From contig CM065320.1 of the NCBI GenBank assembly GCA_033032175.1, positions 14,279,413 through 14,343,412 on the forward strand: DNA of 64,000 nucleotides, given 5' to 3'. Under the pieces are notes generated by a model, which did not search any database, was not told where the DNA came from, and worked only from the letters and a program-made list of their open reading frames with translations. Both the position numbers and the translations under genes were made by a program. This document shows positions 1-13,200 of this stretch, in pieces. The stretch's first letter is position 1. Each line of letters begins with the position of its first letter. The stretch comes from Saturnia japonica. Its lineage: Eukaryota > Arthropoda > Insecta > Lepidoptera > Saturniidae.

Positions 1-3000
1 TCGAGACTTCCACTACGTCACATCACACGTTGTACCAACATGACCACGTGACTGTGAGGTAATGGCCATTTCAACCCTGAACTTCTTCTTTTTTCATTCT
101 TTAAAGCTTTTGTACGCATTTGCTGGTGTTTCTTCAATGAATTCATAAGTTTATTCAGTGGCAGACTTAAGTCTATCATCGTCCTAAGAAATTTAGTTTT
201 GAACATAAACATAGGGTTGTTTGTTGTTATGATAATATTGTACAAAGGGTATTTGATTAAAAACATTATACACTTATTAAAGTTCTGAAATAAACAAAAT
301 TTTTAAATACCTTTGGCCGCCCCCGTGGCTTGTCGCTCTTAGACTATTTGCCTCTTTTGTTTTCAAGTTATTCAGCCACTGAGTATATTAGTATCTAAAT
401 AAAACTAAATAATCTAACGCGTACTACATAAAAAAAGTACTTATGATATAAAAATAAATTTATATTTTTACAAGAAACGAAAACTTTTAACGGGCTCTTT
501 TAAATTGGGAATTTTAAATACCGACCTATAAATTTTTTCTTTGTTCACGGATTGAATTCACGATGTCCGGGATGAAACTTTTTAATAACGACTAACGGAT
601 AAATTTCCAGATTTAATATTTTATCAATGTATCGACGCGGCATAAAGGATAATTAAAGGCGATTTTTTACTTTATTTACATCCCCCTAATTCTAATTCTC
701 TCCAACATATTATTTTTATTTAATGATAAAGAATAAAAATTAACACAACATATTAACACAAAAATTAAATATATTACAACAATTTCTGCAATTTAATTAA
801 ACTATGACTTACCAAAAGCAGCTTGAATCAGTCACTAGAGACATCTGAAAGATAAACCATAAATAAATTTATTTAATCAATCTTTTGTAAGATTAATAAA
901 AATATATGAGGCAAGAAGTAACTAAAGAAAAGGACTTCTGAAGTAATATTATATATTAACGAGTTTGAATTTTTTATTGTCTACATGATTTTTTAAAAAG
1001 TGAAAAGTGAAAATTTTGTACTTAATTTATATTATTTTAATTTTAATAAATGTAATTAATTCAATAATATTTATAACTAACCTCAACCGTTATCAGTCTT
1101 GAATATGTGTTGCTGGGATGTCTAGCTGCGCAGGAGTGGGTCTTGGGGCGCACACACGGCGCTGCTAACTTTTTGCTGACGGTGCAGCTGAATGCATTGG
1201 TCAGAAGCCACACACTTTTTTTTGAATTATTTTTTTTTATTAGGTATTCTTTTTTATAGTTATACAATTACATTACGATGGTAGACCCTGCAGATTCTAC
1301 CAACATAAAAATGTTCTTTGGTAGTGCAATTATTAAGAGTTCACCCAAAGTTGTAGCCAGGCCAGGTACGAACGAGAGGGCAGGTGAACCCCATTAAGGT
1401 ATGAGAAAGCTGATTACTGACTGACTTGACTTATATGCAGCACTCTGGTTGGAAAAATATAAATGATGCTATTTTTAACAAGCACCTTGAAAATACAGTC
1501 AAAGGAGTTTTATGTATTTCTAGAAAAGGCAATGGCTGTGGTGAGGTATGCATAATATTAGTTTTCCATTGGCTGCCATACTTTGAACAAAATCCTCAGT
1601 AACATCCTTGACGTCGAAATGATTTACATACGAAACCAACTGAAAGGCCAACCTTGTCTTCATAACTATAACTTGGTGTTAATAACATAAGTTCCAATAA
1701 GCAATGATCCTCAGTGTTTAGTGAAGACAATTATTAGGGTGTATCCATAGCACTGTGGAGGCTAATTTTGTAGTGTTCTATCAGTCCCCTTTTTTGCGGC
1801 CCACAGTAAAGTTTGTCAAATAGAATCCTTGTATTATTATCATAAACATACATTATTGTTTTGATGACTTAATTTTAATAGTTTTGGCCAGCTCCAAGCC
1901 AGCGGTCTGAAAAAAAAAACAGCTGACGAGTGCGAGGTACGTGTATGTATCTCTTTGACCACTTGTGTGACTCAACCACGAGTAATGAGAATACGTAGGG
2001 GTACAGGGTTCGCTTTCTCCGTTTTATGAAATGAATATCTTGAATCTCAGTTATCACATTATTCATCACATTTAAAGAAGAATCTGCGAAAGGATCTCAA
2101 TGATCATATTTATAACCTTATTATTTTAAAATATCAGATTATCTATATATTAATACGTGAAGCAAGAGCTTTCGGTACTTTTTTCTGGGACTGTGAGATT
2201 TGACATGGTTAAAGTTTATATGGAGAAGGAGTGCAGAAAGCTAAAATTTATCTATAATATCTGTTACTAATATATTAAATTAAATAACTTAATACTGCGA
2301 ATCTTAACCCGACAAGTGCCATTGAACTTAGACCCCAAAAAAATATTGACATTGTCACTTAACGAAAAGTGATGTAGATAATACTCATTGTTTATGAATA
2401 CTGTAAATATCAAACAGAAAATAGTCTGTGATCAAAAAGTCGCTGGTCGAATATCGAGCTTAGGGCGTTTGCTAGTAGTAGTTAATATAATTTTAAAAAG
2501 CTTAAATGAACATATACGCGCAGTTGCACACGCACACACACAACAGTCACCGCATGTGTAAAAAGATACGTTAGAATTAAAACCTATATAAGTCTCACAA
2601 AAACGGAAAATTAGGTAACCTTTTTTAAACTGTACAAAGGTAAGAAGATTTATATTATGTGTTTAAGATAAGTTTGTGTATTTTGCAATTTTTTCAGTAC
2701 AGCTTGATTATAAGTTGTGTGTATAAGGTATAGCTATGTCAATGAAGTAAACAGATTTGCTCATTTTTATTATTATTGTTATTACCTTCATTACTTCACC
2801 TTTAGATATATAGACAATAATGGCGGCAAACTACATTGGGAATTTACTTTATTATTTATATAAATAGATTTTTGTATATTTTCTTACAGACTCACCACCG
2901 CAGTCATTTCCAATAGGCGCTGCTTTCCACATCATTAAGTATCCAATACCAATCAAATCCAATCCCAATATCTAATACTTTCTACTCCGAGAATGAAAGG

Positions 3001-3396
3001 AATGTAAAGAACTTAATAATTTTCTACTGTTTTTTTAGTGTCAACTTGTTCGTTATTATTTATTCATGGGAAACCATATTTAATAGAGAATTTATATTGA
3101 AATTCGTTGCCAATTATTGTATTTTGTAAATACAATCCATCTTTACGATATAACAAAAAGAAAACAATTATTATAATAAAATAAATGTTATTTGCCGTAT
3201 GCCCAGAGGGACTTTCAATTGGTAGGTATCTCAAGAATCATACTATTTTTGACCCCTCATTTAACTCACTTAGCGGGGTTCACAACTACCGATAATTATC
3301 GTACATGTACGATAGTTAAATGCCCTCGTACGATGTACGTTATCACACGATTATCTAGGGATAATATGAAATATCTAAGAATTCGTAAATAAAGGA
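1..3396. other. Intergenic, no gene recognised
   Basis: AT-rich DNA with frequent stops in all frames. No open frame shows a recognisable domain or plausible splice structure. A short CA-rich run lies near 2527-2543. The segment around 1270-1430 has the GC-richer look of an old dispersed repeat, but I could not match it to another copy in the window. Confidence 0.6.
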
Positions 3397-3418
3397 TCGT
3401 CTTCGGAGTGGAAGACGA
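3397..3418. repeat. Small perfect hairpin (8-bp stem)
   Basis: TCGTCTTC at 3397-3404 is the exact reverse complement of GAAGACGA at 3411-3418, with a 6-nt loop. The flanks to about 3600 show no gene. AGTACT occurs twice a few bases apart near 3533-3549 and is self-complementary. These are small structures and could be chance. Confidence 0.5.
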
Positions 3419-4475
3419 AATTAGAGATCTAAAAAAAGTCATACCATGACGCGGGAGTCAGGGTAAGACCTGTCGTTTAATAATTTTGTATATAGATGAG
3501 CTAAAAAAAGTTCCTCCGCCGGAAGTCTGTAAAGTACTCTAATAGTACTTGGTACTTCTGGTCTAAATACGATAATTCTACGTTGCTTGGTTGCCTCGCT
3601 TCAGGTTAAGAACCCTGCCACTTAGTGATATATTTTCAAGAAGTGATTATCTACGTTATACATGGAACTCCTGCCCAAAATGTTATGCTTACAGAGCTAC
3701 CCAGTCATCGGTATTGTTCGGTAGCCAGTCTTAACAGGCCATGACCGACTCTGTTCAACGGACAGACAACAATAATATGAAATTTTGTTATTAGTGTCCT
3801 TTTATGAATATGAATTGATGATTTTGTATATGAATTAATTTTTCAATATCCCACTTGAATTAAACAAGATATAAAACTTAGTGACATAAAAATCTGTTTT
3901 GATAATCGATTAAAGTATATGTGTTATACTTGTATGTAAATAATATAATATTATAAATAATATTAGGAAAGCAGTACATCTACACCGTAGATAATAATAC
4001 AAGCTGAAGTAAATTACCTCAAGGGCTTGTATAGCTCATATCATGTTCTGTGCCAAAATTTTATTCAATATCTGCAATTCCATACACAAAATATTAATCG
4101 TAAAAAGAATGTTTAAATTAATATTAAATTCTCTACTAATATATGTTTTAAATACCTTTTGAATGCTTTATTTTAATCAGTCTGTGTTTACTAATATTTG
4201 AAGTTTCTGACTATAATATACAAACATTTATATCTTAAATGCTAAACGTCTCTTTGACAAGACTTTAAATCTATTCTATCCAGATTAATTAAGAATTATA
4301 GTGTTGAACGTTTTGTTATCAAAGTGTTACTTTATGCTTTTTAGACTACTTTACGCTAAATAAAAATAAAATAATATAAATTTTAAGAGTAGTTTAATGA
4401 AATGTTATTTTTCATTAACATTTTAATTAGAAATGGAAAACTAAAAAAATACTTTAATTCATTATTTAAATCATT
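3419..4475. other. Intergenic, no gene recognised
   Basis: AT-rich sequence with no supportable coding region, RNA gene or terminal repeat. Confidence 0.55.
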
Positions 4476-4680
4476 TCGGCAGAAAGACATCCACAGCTAG
4501 ACGTCGCATCGGTCTTCCCCAAAAGTCGCTGCGATAACAAGTCTTGCTTTGCTTGCATCCTATCCCGTTCCGTACTGGTCTACCTTCGCTGCGTATTCGG
4601 AAAAGGGTCGCCACTTGAGAACTCTTCAGCCCCAACTGCCATCCGTTCTACGAGTTACAAAAAGTGTTTAATCCATCCGA
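4476..4680. repeat. Dispersed lepidopteran repeat fragment
   Basis: A GC-richer block in AT-rich surroundings. It reads like the very common lepidopteran repeat containing 'catccac-gct-gac' followed by 'cttccccaaaa', and another diverged piece of this type occurs at about 21746-21960. It has no open frame. The family assignment rests on recognition of the motif, not on alignment. Confidence 0.45.
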
Positions 4681-5112
4681 AAGTAAATATTACATTTAAT
4701 TGATAGACTTACCTCCTATCTTTGTCAATCTTGAGCTTTTGTCTTGCAATTGGAAAAATGCGAACCCGAATATGATAATGATGGTCTGTTGTAGAGACCA
4801 ATTTACCAAGCATTAGACTAACCACAGTAAGCGCACCTACAAGCGTTTGCCAACTTAACACTTTTGAAACAACACATCTGAACGGGGGCTAATTATAAAG
4901 ATTAACCATTCTCGGAAATCAATAGGTTTATTTGTGATTTTTTTTATATCGAAGTTAATTATTGCGGGGTGGGAGTTAAACTGAAAAAAGTGACTGAAAA
5001 ACCGAAAAAACAATAAAAAAACAAACATTCAATTAATTCATTCAAAACTATGACAGTCGTGGAGTTGGCTCAGCTGTGTGAATACCAGGTTTCTATGCAC
5101 AATTTTATGTAC

Positions 5113-5322
5113 GGTGAGTGGTTGAGAGCTCGAGTCTCGCTGATTTATTCAATAAATGTAATGTACTGAATTAATTTATAATTTGTTTACATATTTTTAT
5201 AATAATAATTAATAAGAAAATATACATTTTCATTACTTTATAAACAAAAACTATTAAAAAAATTCGATGTAAAAAAATCCCAGGTCAGCGAGATTCGAAC
5301 CATCTACCACTCGTACTTGTAC
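5113..5322. repeat. Two tRNA-derived SINE heads in inverted orientation
   Basis: 5113-5152 and 5279-5322 are imperfect inverted copies of each other. One reads 'gagtggttgagagctcgag' and the other, on the opposite strand, 'gagtggtagatggttcgaa'. Both end in a B-box-like GTTCGA/GCTCGA followed by TCTCGCTGA. This is typical of tRNA-derived SINE heads. About 126 bp of AT-rich DNA separates the arms. Neither arm shows a complete cloverleaf, so these are not proposed as functional tRNA genes. Confidence 0.5.
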
Positions 5323-8299
5323 ATACAATATAGCGAAAGGAATTTTTTACCAGGCCAGGAGAGTCACTGCATCTCTCATTTTTTTTACTAGATATTCAAA
5401 TAGTAAGCAGAATATAAAGTATATTTGCAGACTGGAATTAGCATAGATTCGGGATTACTTGCTTAATTGCTAGAGCATAAAAACTCGATTTTGATTGGTT
5501 CTCCTTCTCGTCATACCATCAAGTTGTTTCGAGCCCTCATTTTACCATTGTTCAAGGCCGATTTTACAGGAAAGCAACAAGGGCTTTTACCCCCCTGCTC
5601 GAACACAAGAAGGGCCTTGAAGATTCTATCTACATACTATGAAACGTAAAAGTTTTTATATATTTTTTTTTTTTAGAAAAAAAGTGGCTCCTATCCTAAA
5701 TAAGATAAAAGTTTACATTCACGAAACACCTTATTTTATATCTCAGGGTTATGGTGTGTATGGGTCATGTTTAAAAACGTTGAAATATGCAATTTTAAAT
5801 ACTTAATCCTGAATTGATCCATGGTACAATACATAGTTATAATTATTTATTTAAATTTTTCATGACTGTGACGATGATAAGCTTACCGTATCCATTAAAA
5901 TTCTAAGTTCCAGCTACTTTGATAACAGAGTTGTTTACGGTACCTGATAATCGGCAATAATAATCTCATAAATCAGATTACAATTTATGGTTTCAATGAG
6001 CTAAAATTTCTAATATAATTCAGAGTATAATTTTCAAACGATGTTTTTATTGCCAACACCCTACCTATAAATTAAAATTAACAATAATGACTAAAAGATG
6101 ATAATAAACTGTGTAGAGGAGACCGGGTACAAAAGTAACACTTTGTAGTTTTACTTTGATTTCCGGCTATCAATCATATTTTCGATAAAATGGATATGAC
6201 CCTATAAAACATACGTCTATACTATACACATGTACAATATAATTTTATTTAATATATTTTGGTTTGGTTGGTCCCCAGGGTCAGGTCGAGAGTAACGCGG
6301 TTATAGTCCTGCGCAATATTATAATTATGTACAATGAAAAGTAAACACAAGATTAATTCAAATTATTTATTGGTACAAAAGAGTAAAAAAAACTAAAATT
6401 AGATATTTCTTCTAATAAAAATACCAGGATTTGTATCAGAATAGGACAATTCTTAGACCAACTCTCGGCAGAGGTTTTATATCTAAGGTTTGAAAAGGAA
6501 TTGGCTATGTAAAAGTTGCATTGGACCCATTTAAGTCCTGGCTGTGGCAAGCTGAGAAATTGGTCTAAGATAGTAGCACTTTACAAATGATTAGCATAAT
6601 CGGTTTGTATGTTCAGTATAGCTTGGAGAGTGGAATATTTTGGTTTGCTAAACGACGATTCTTTACGAAAGAAAGTGTGAAGTCAGCTGCGGTAAAGATA
6701 CTCCTATTAAATGTAGTACTAAGTAATACTAATAAGTATGAACACTGAACACATTAGAAGATAGGTAAACCAATAGGTAGGTCGTTATCCCCGAGTGCAA
6801 TTTAGGCTATTTTTTATGCTTATTTATTTTCATACTGTAATTAAGAAAAAAGTCGCGCGCGAAAATAAATATGCACCAACAGTGAATGATTCTGGAATAA
6901 TTTTGAAATATATTAAGCATATTCTTTGTTCTTATTAAAAGTGTTTTCGGGTGTAATTATGTGTCATAAATGATGGGTAGGTAATGTTTTTGAAATAAAT
7001 CTCTAAACAATTGTTTATAAATATTAATTTCAAATATCTCCTATTAAATTATAAACGATCATAAATGACTTTATTTAAAATAATTAATAATTGTTTGATG
7101 ACAAAAGTAATACAATGTTGTTAGCACCTGCCCAAGTGTCGTATTCCCTTGTGAAATATTTATTGCAACGGTTCCCTGGTATAAAATGAAACCTTTCACA
7201 ACTATGGTGTAGGTACCTTTCTAGGTAGGTAGGTACTTACCGATGCGGCTTTAGCAAAACGATAATGACGTTCATAGTAATTGGAAACTGATTCGAATAA
7301 CATAGGATTCGAATTATGCATATTTTCATAAATTTTGTTTGCAAGTATGTATCACTTACTTTGAATTTATATTTTATTTCAAATGTACTTACTTATTTAG
7401 AATTTGAGTAGTATAAAATCAATTGCGTCAAATAGGTCTGACTGATTCTTTTAATAATGAAATAAAACTAGTACCCTCATTTCAATTGTATCCATAGTCG
7501 TTTATGGCAAATATTATTTGGGTGTAGTTAATAGTAAAATTTTCGCCATTGATAGGTACAATATAATTTTATTACATTTCTTTTTATTACTTTTCTGTAA
7601 TAAACTTGTTGTTGAATAAAAATTTAAAAACATCCCTACACAAATAACCTATCAATTGAGACCATGCCAATGAGACCAAATATAAAATCTGTACTGTAAT
7701 TTGATTGGTATCCTACCGATTCCAGAAGATGCTGCAGCATGAGGTCAATGTTCTTGCAATATCATTGAATAGGTACCAAATTTCGTATCGATTAGACTTG
7801 TGGAAGTTGTTCACACCCCTTCATCGAGTAAAAAAGAGCTGATGATCTGCAAACGGTTAAATACATTTATTGAATCTTGGTTAAAACCATTTTCGATCAA
7901 GAAATTTTAATAAACAAATAAAAAACTCAATCAAAATTGGTTTATCCGTTTTAGAGCTACCATGCAACAGGCAGGCACACATGTTAAACTTACAACATCC
8001 CTCTGTATTCGATGAAAATTAGTTTCAAATTCATATTAGTAACACATGTGACTGTAGAGTAAGATTATAATTATTTTATTAACCTTTGTTTTATGCATAT
8101 TTTACTTTAAATCATACACTGCACTACCCTTCTATACACATATTTATTATATATAATACATTTACGTTAGCGTTCTACGTATCAACTTGCCAAAGTATAA
8201 ATAGCAGATCAATTACTAATACCTCTAGTCTCTGCTAATACTAATTTATTCATTTCTGTGGTGTTCGGGACAAACCTTGACCTTGGCTTAATCTATACC
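5323..8299. other. Intergenic, no gene recognised
   Basis: Mostly AT-rich sequence. A short 'ggtacctttctaggtaggtaggtac' style self-complementary patch lies near 7211-7237. No coding exon, RNA gene or bounded transposon can be supported. Confidence 0.5.
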
Positions 8300-8830
8300 T
8301 ATTGCCTTTACATAGATTTTGGTTACTGTAATATCAGGGAAGCGTTTACTACTAGACCTATACTATTTCTTTGAGGCAAATGAAAATTTTGTGATTACTA
8401 ATATTTGTATTATATATGGAGGTGTGCCCATGGCATGCACATGGCAATTGTCTCTTTTGGTTTGTCGCGTTTCGGGAGCAGTCGGAATATATATCCAGCT
8501 GCAGATCTTTCAGTAAACGCCCTTGTTTTTGGACGACCATCAGGCACCGTGCTGTTATAATATACACAAGACAATTTTTGACCAAAAATAAAACCAACTA
8601 CAATGATTTTGAGGAGTTTCGTGGCGCATCTTCGAATTGTAAGGACCAATGAAATGAACCACCACCCTTGAGGTATCTCCTTTACAACGAAAAAAGAATC
8701 ATCTAAACCGGTTCATGCACAAAGAAGTTAAGGCTGAACAAAACTGAAAATTGAGGACTGAGAAAAAAAACATCCGTATTGGGTAACCTTCTGATTTTAT
8801 TGAAGTCGGTCAACGCTAAAAAAGAGGTTA
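8300..8830 (+). repeat. Dispersed repeat, related copy at about 47.5 kb
   Basis: From about 8595 to 8815 this matches 47515-47740 in order, with gaps. Shared strings include 'caatgattttgaggaattt'-like sequence, 'gatcatctaa', 'ggttcat-aacaa', 'aagtta-ggctgaac' and a 3' tail resembling 'gaagtcggt', a frequent end of lepidopteran repeats. Overlapping short open frames on both strands across 8319-8652 are unrelated to known proteins and are best read as chance frames in the repeat. Confidence 0.6.
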
Positions 8831-9389
8831 GGTTAGCCGAGCTTTCATAGGTGGAAAACATTCTGATGGAGTTATCTGTTGAAAGAAAACATCCTCAGGA
8901 AGGTATGTTATTGTTATTGGGTATCTTCTAAAGCTCGGTCGGTTACCTTCAATTTAAAATATCTCTCAGAAATCATTTATGAGCGTTTCAACAACGATAT
9001 TTGTGTGTCCTTGTCCGATACGATTGGTAAATCAAAGTCAAAAATATCGACTAATGTAAATAAGAAACACTATTTGAACTGACAACAGATCCTTGTATTT
9101 TATAATACATCACACCTCATGGCGTAAGTGTAGTACAATTTACTACTCTGAAGCCCCGATATTTCCATAGTCTTATAACCTGTGTTATGAACATGATTGT
9201 AAGTTTAATTCTTACATATTTAGGTTTACTTATAGCAGTCGCCTTAACATAAGTTTTTAAGCTACACTTTGCAAAGATTTTGGTCGTTTATATACTTATC
9301 ATTCTATATACTATAAAAAATATTGCTTGTTGCGAGTTTTTAAATAGAACTTTTGTAAGTGTAGGTAGTTTGTAGGTATCTATCTATTT

Positions 9390-9830
9390 TATACAGGTGT
9401 CTAGTAACCGTACGGCCCTCCTGATGGTAAGCGGTGAATGTAGCCAACAGACGATAGTAATACCAGACGTGTTATTAGCGTGTCGGACCATTCTTCCACA
9501 CGGTGCTCTGGAAGCTCTATTTAACACAACACAAGGTTATTTGGCTGCGATATTCTGTAGGGTGGAGGTGTTCTACCAGTCAGAATGCATTAAGTACAGA
9601 GAAATCTCCAGAGATTTCTCTACGCGCTCAACTCTCTTCTCATTTGGTGCGGTTGACAACACATACCAGCACACGAGCCGTTTCAACTCAGTTTTTAGAA
9701 GTAACAAGGACAAGCAAGAATTTTCCCAGCATTTTGTTTATGGTCAGGCTTTAATGGCAGGAACTTCACTCTCTCTAAAAATGTTTGAAACTCAATGGAC
9801 AATGTCATAAAGTTGTCCGTAAAAATAAAC
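9390..9830 (+). repeat. Repeat-derived block with a 137-codon chance ORF
   Basis: The left end resembles the lepidopteran repeat motif 'ccg-acggcc-tcctgatggtaagcggt'. An uninterrupted ATG-less frame of about 137 codons runs from 9397 to 9810, and a second frame overlaps it. I recognise no domain, and codon use does not distinguish the two frames. A perfect palindrome sits inside it at 9598-9621. The open frame is probably accidental, although an old transposon fragment cannot be excluded. Confidence 0.4.
9598..9621. repeat. Perfect 11-bp inverted repeat, 2-nt centre
   Basis: AGAGAAATCTC at 9598-9608 is followed by CA and then GAGATTTCTCT at 9611-9621, an exact reverse complement. The short loop would allow cruciform or hairpin formation. 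No function can be inferred from sequence alone. Confidence 0.7.
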
Positions 9831-10139
9831 AGTAGCTTATATTTTTCCAACAAGTTTTACAAAGTACAACGCTGGTGTACTCTCGTTTCGTGTGATTTAA
9901 GCGAGCTAGCATAAAACTTATTCAACACCCTCCTTAGTAGGCAACCCCAAGACTGGTCCTTTCTACATAATTAGTTTGCAGAGATCACTTACCACCATGT
10001 GCACTGCATGCCTACCGTAAAATATATGTTTACTTTCCAGTAGACATACATTGTTCAAGACATTTGCCTCCTCTACAGTTTTTATAGCCTTGCCGTCATA
10101 TATTTCACTATGGAAGATTGCTTGATGTTCATACTTACT

Positions 10140-10270
10140 GCTTTGCTCCTCAGGGTCGTAGCCTAATGTCAGATAGTCACTATTTCTCATGAATCTGGCT
10201 TTCATATACAAAAAGAATTTTTGCGATCCGACTGATGGTTCCAGAGATTAACGCTTTTAAAACGACAAAA
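10140..10270 (+). repeat. 3' portion of the 'gtagcctaatgt-agatag' dispersed repeat
   Basis: The stretch from 'gtagcctaatgtcagatag' to 'ccagagattaacg' aligns by eye with the 3' parts of the two long copies at 47940-48560 and 50235-50850. All share 'cgtgaa-ctggcta', 'acaaaaataattttt' and 'ccgactgg-ttccagag-tta-cg'. Only the 3' part is present here. It is non-coding. Confidence 0.65.
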
Positions 10271-13200
10271 AAAAAACTTGAGCTTTATTATTGCTACTAT
10301 TAAGTGAGCAATTCCAGCATGTAAATAGCTCCAACGATTTGGATAGAACTTTGTATTTAGATAATGATTTATATTCGAAGTTTAACCAGATAAGTGTTTT
10401 TTTTATAATACCGAGCACATCTAGGTCGCCCAATTTTTTTAATATAATAAGTATAAAATATATACCTACATACAACCCACGACGTGGGCTATTGGTACGT
10501 ATGTGCTCGTAATTTGTAATATAAAACTCGTCGAGGTGATTGGTGAAATTTAAATTAAAAAGGGCTAACTACGTGAGTTCCTAGATCGGTGAATGTGCCA
10601 TAACTGATACCATTAAATGGCTTTGTCACAGAAAGGGTTAAAAAATAATTGCATAACTATCATTTTACTACATATTTAGTCTCCCGAGGCCTGAACCAGT
10701 TGTTTGATAACATCTATGAAAGTTTCTCTGATTGTTAAGGTCTTTTTTACAGATAGAGAAGAATAAAACACAATCTGTATCAATCATACAATATGTATTT
10801 AATGTAATATACAGTACTTGTGACAGGTGGACAAACAATGTATTTTGAAATATCAAAAAATTAACTTAACTACCTAATACAATTGACGAAATTTTCAAGG
10901 AAACCATATTACAAAAAAGAAAACATTCAAAATATTATGCAGAAACGTGTGATATAAAGTAATTGAGGTAGATTTACCCATCGTCTGTTGGGATTCAAAA
11001 TTATAATTAATTTTCGGATTTTAAGGATAATAAGCAAATAAGACAACGCACTAAATATTATACTATATATAATTAAAATATCTACAAATTCAATATAATT
11101 AGTGCCGAGTATTTGTGATGCGCGACGCGTCAGCGCTCCGCCCCACACATACTAAGTTACTATTGAATTCTTCGTCAAACATGTACAATAAATGAGAACA
11201 TTTCATATAATAAACACATAATATAGGAAACATTATGAAAGACAACGCGCATACACTTAGCACTAGAGTTAACCCGCGCCTGCGTCCGCGTCACCTTCAC
11301 AGACCAACCTTGACCAATCTCGACCAGGCGCGAACCAACATTACAGTACTATGCAGAATAATAATACTTAATAATAAATACTTAGCTATATACACTCCAA
11401 GAGTTTTGTCTATACGTTACGATCGGAATAATTTATCGATAAACGAATCTCTACGATAAATAAATTCTCACAACTTCTGACACAGAGTCACGGCAAACAG
11501 AACATTACGTTGTCGGCAAACAAATTGTTTTATTAATTAATTCGGCACGTTATAAATAAAATGATAGTCATGTGACATTTCGCACGGGTTCATAACCGGC
11601 TCTCGCGTCTCCCGATTCAACTATAACGAGTAAAATGTTCAAATAAACTATAACTCATTAAACACGTCTGCATCACGGCTGTAATGTGTGTTTCACGCCT
11701 CAAACCGGTACATATCACTCGTAAATGCAGACCACATATACACGAGATGTAAACTTAGAAACGTCAAACATGATTGTTTCCCGTCGAAAAAAATACTTTA
11801 TTACAAAAAAAATAAACATCCAACCAGATAGATTTTGCACGCGATTGACATCGCCCAAATAATTATTAAAAAAAAAGTAACCGTTAAACTTAAATTATTC
11901 AGTAGATAATATTCGCTGAGCAAATGGAAACGGGCGTCGGTGCACCTTCGCAATACGTCAGACGCATACGCAAACGCGTACGCAAACGTACACCGGCATG
12001 CAAAACCCATATGAATACACCACAATCAAGAACAACATTACAACTATTGTGGCAGTGATATACAAATATATAATCTCTTCGCGCTTACAGTTTTAATGTT
12101 TACTTCCGATAGGTATATCATTAGAAACCGCCGCGCCGTACAGCAGTTTCCTGTTTTACAAAATATTTCTTTAGTTATCCCAAATGCTAATTCTTAAGTT
12201 AAAAGTTAATATTACAACTTTAGTCCGATTCTATAATATTGCAAAAAATAGGGTCACCATAATTTTTTCATTAGAGCAAACGTACATTTTCACTTTATTT
12301 CTATTTGACCTTTTTGAGAAATTGTTATTAATGAAAATGTCTTTCTGACTGCGTACAGGAAGCGCGAGAGTGCTTTCTCATTCATTCTGATCCAAACACT
12401 GCCGATTTATTTGAGATCAATTAATATTAATAAAGTCCATTTTCTTTAACGGATCCAACAAAAAAAAAAAACACTTTTATGTTAGTGGTTTTGGTGTCAA
12501 ATTTCACTATTAAAAAAATAATAATAAGCAAACAAAAAGCGAGCCAATAAAATATGGCACTACCATCAGTGCTGTAAAAAAATTATACTAATTTATTTAA
12601 ATTTATAAAAAAAAAATTCAGTACATTGGAATCTATCCAAAAGGAAGTCTGAAAACTGTATTAGCTTATCCATACGATTCCAATAACACACCGACGAACA
12701 GGCACCAACTTGACTACTAGACAAATTTTCCTAAACACATCTTTGGGTCGATGTTGTACCGCATACACGTTCGATTTCGCTAGCGCCGTTCCGCTCTCAC
12801 CTTCCCGGTTGAATCGAGACGGCGCTATCGAACGGCCCGGTACGTCACCTGCCATAGACACAATAGTGATCTTTCCTTACAATATTCACACGCTATTCAG
12901 GCAAAATTTTATTACTCCCATCAACCAACATGCGTATCTAAACGCGCCTAAGGCTCTCTCCCCCTCTATATAATACAAATTACGACTTTCTCATTATTTT
13001 AAAACTAGGTTTAATTTAACACTAGAAAATGGTTCTAAATGAATCACCGTTCATAGAAAGCGATCGTGTGGAAAAAATATGTTAACATTGTCCGCCGTTC
13101 GTGAATTCATCCTAACCTAACTCTACGGCCACTAACTAAACAAATACTAGCGAGATCGTGTGAGCACGGAACACTACAATTTTTTTTTTTTACATACTAT

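Noticed and set aside
5285..5340. A tRNA gene on the minus strand
   Set aside because: A good B box is present, but acceptor and anticodon stems do not pair; interpreted as a SINE head.
9397..9810. 137-codon plus-strand frame as a gene
   Set aside because: Lies in repeat-like DNA, has an overlapping competing frame and no recognisable domain.
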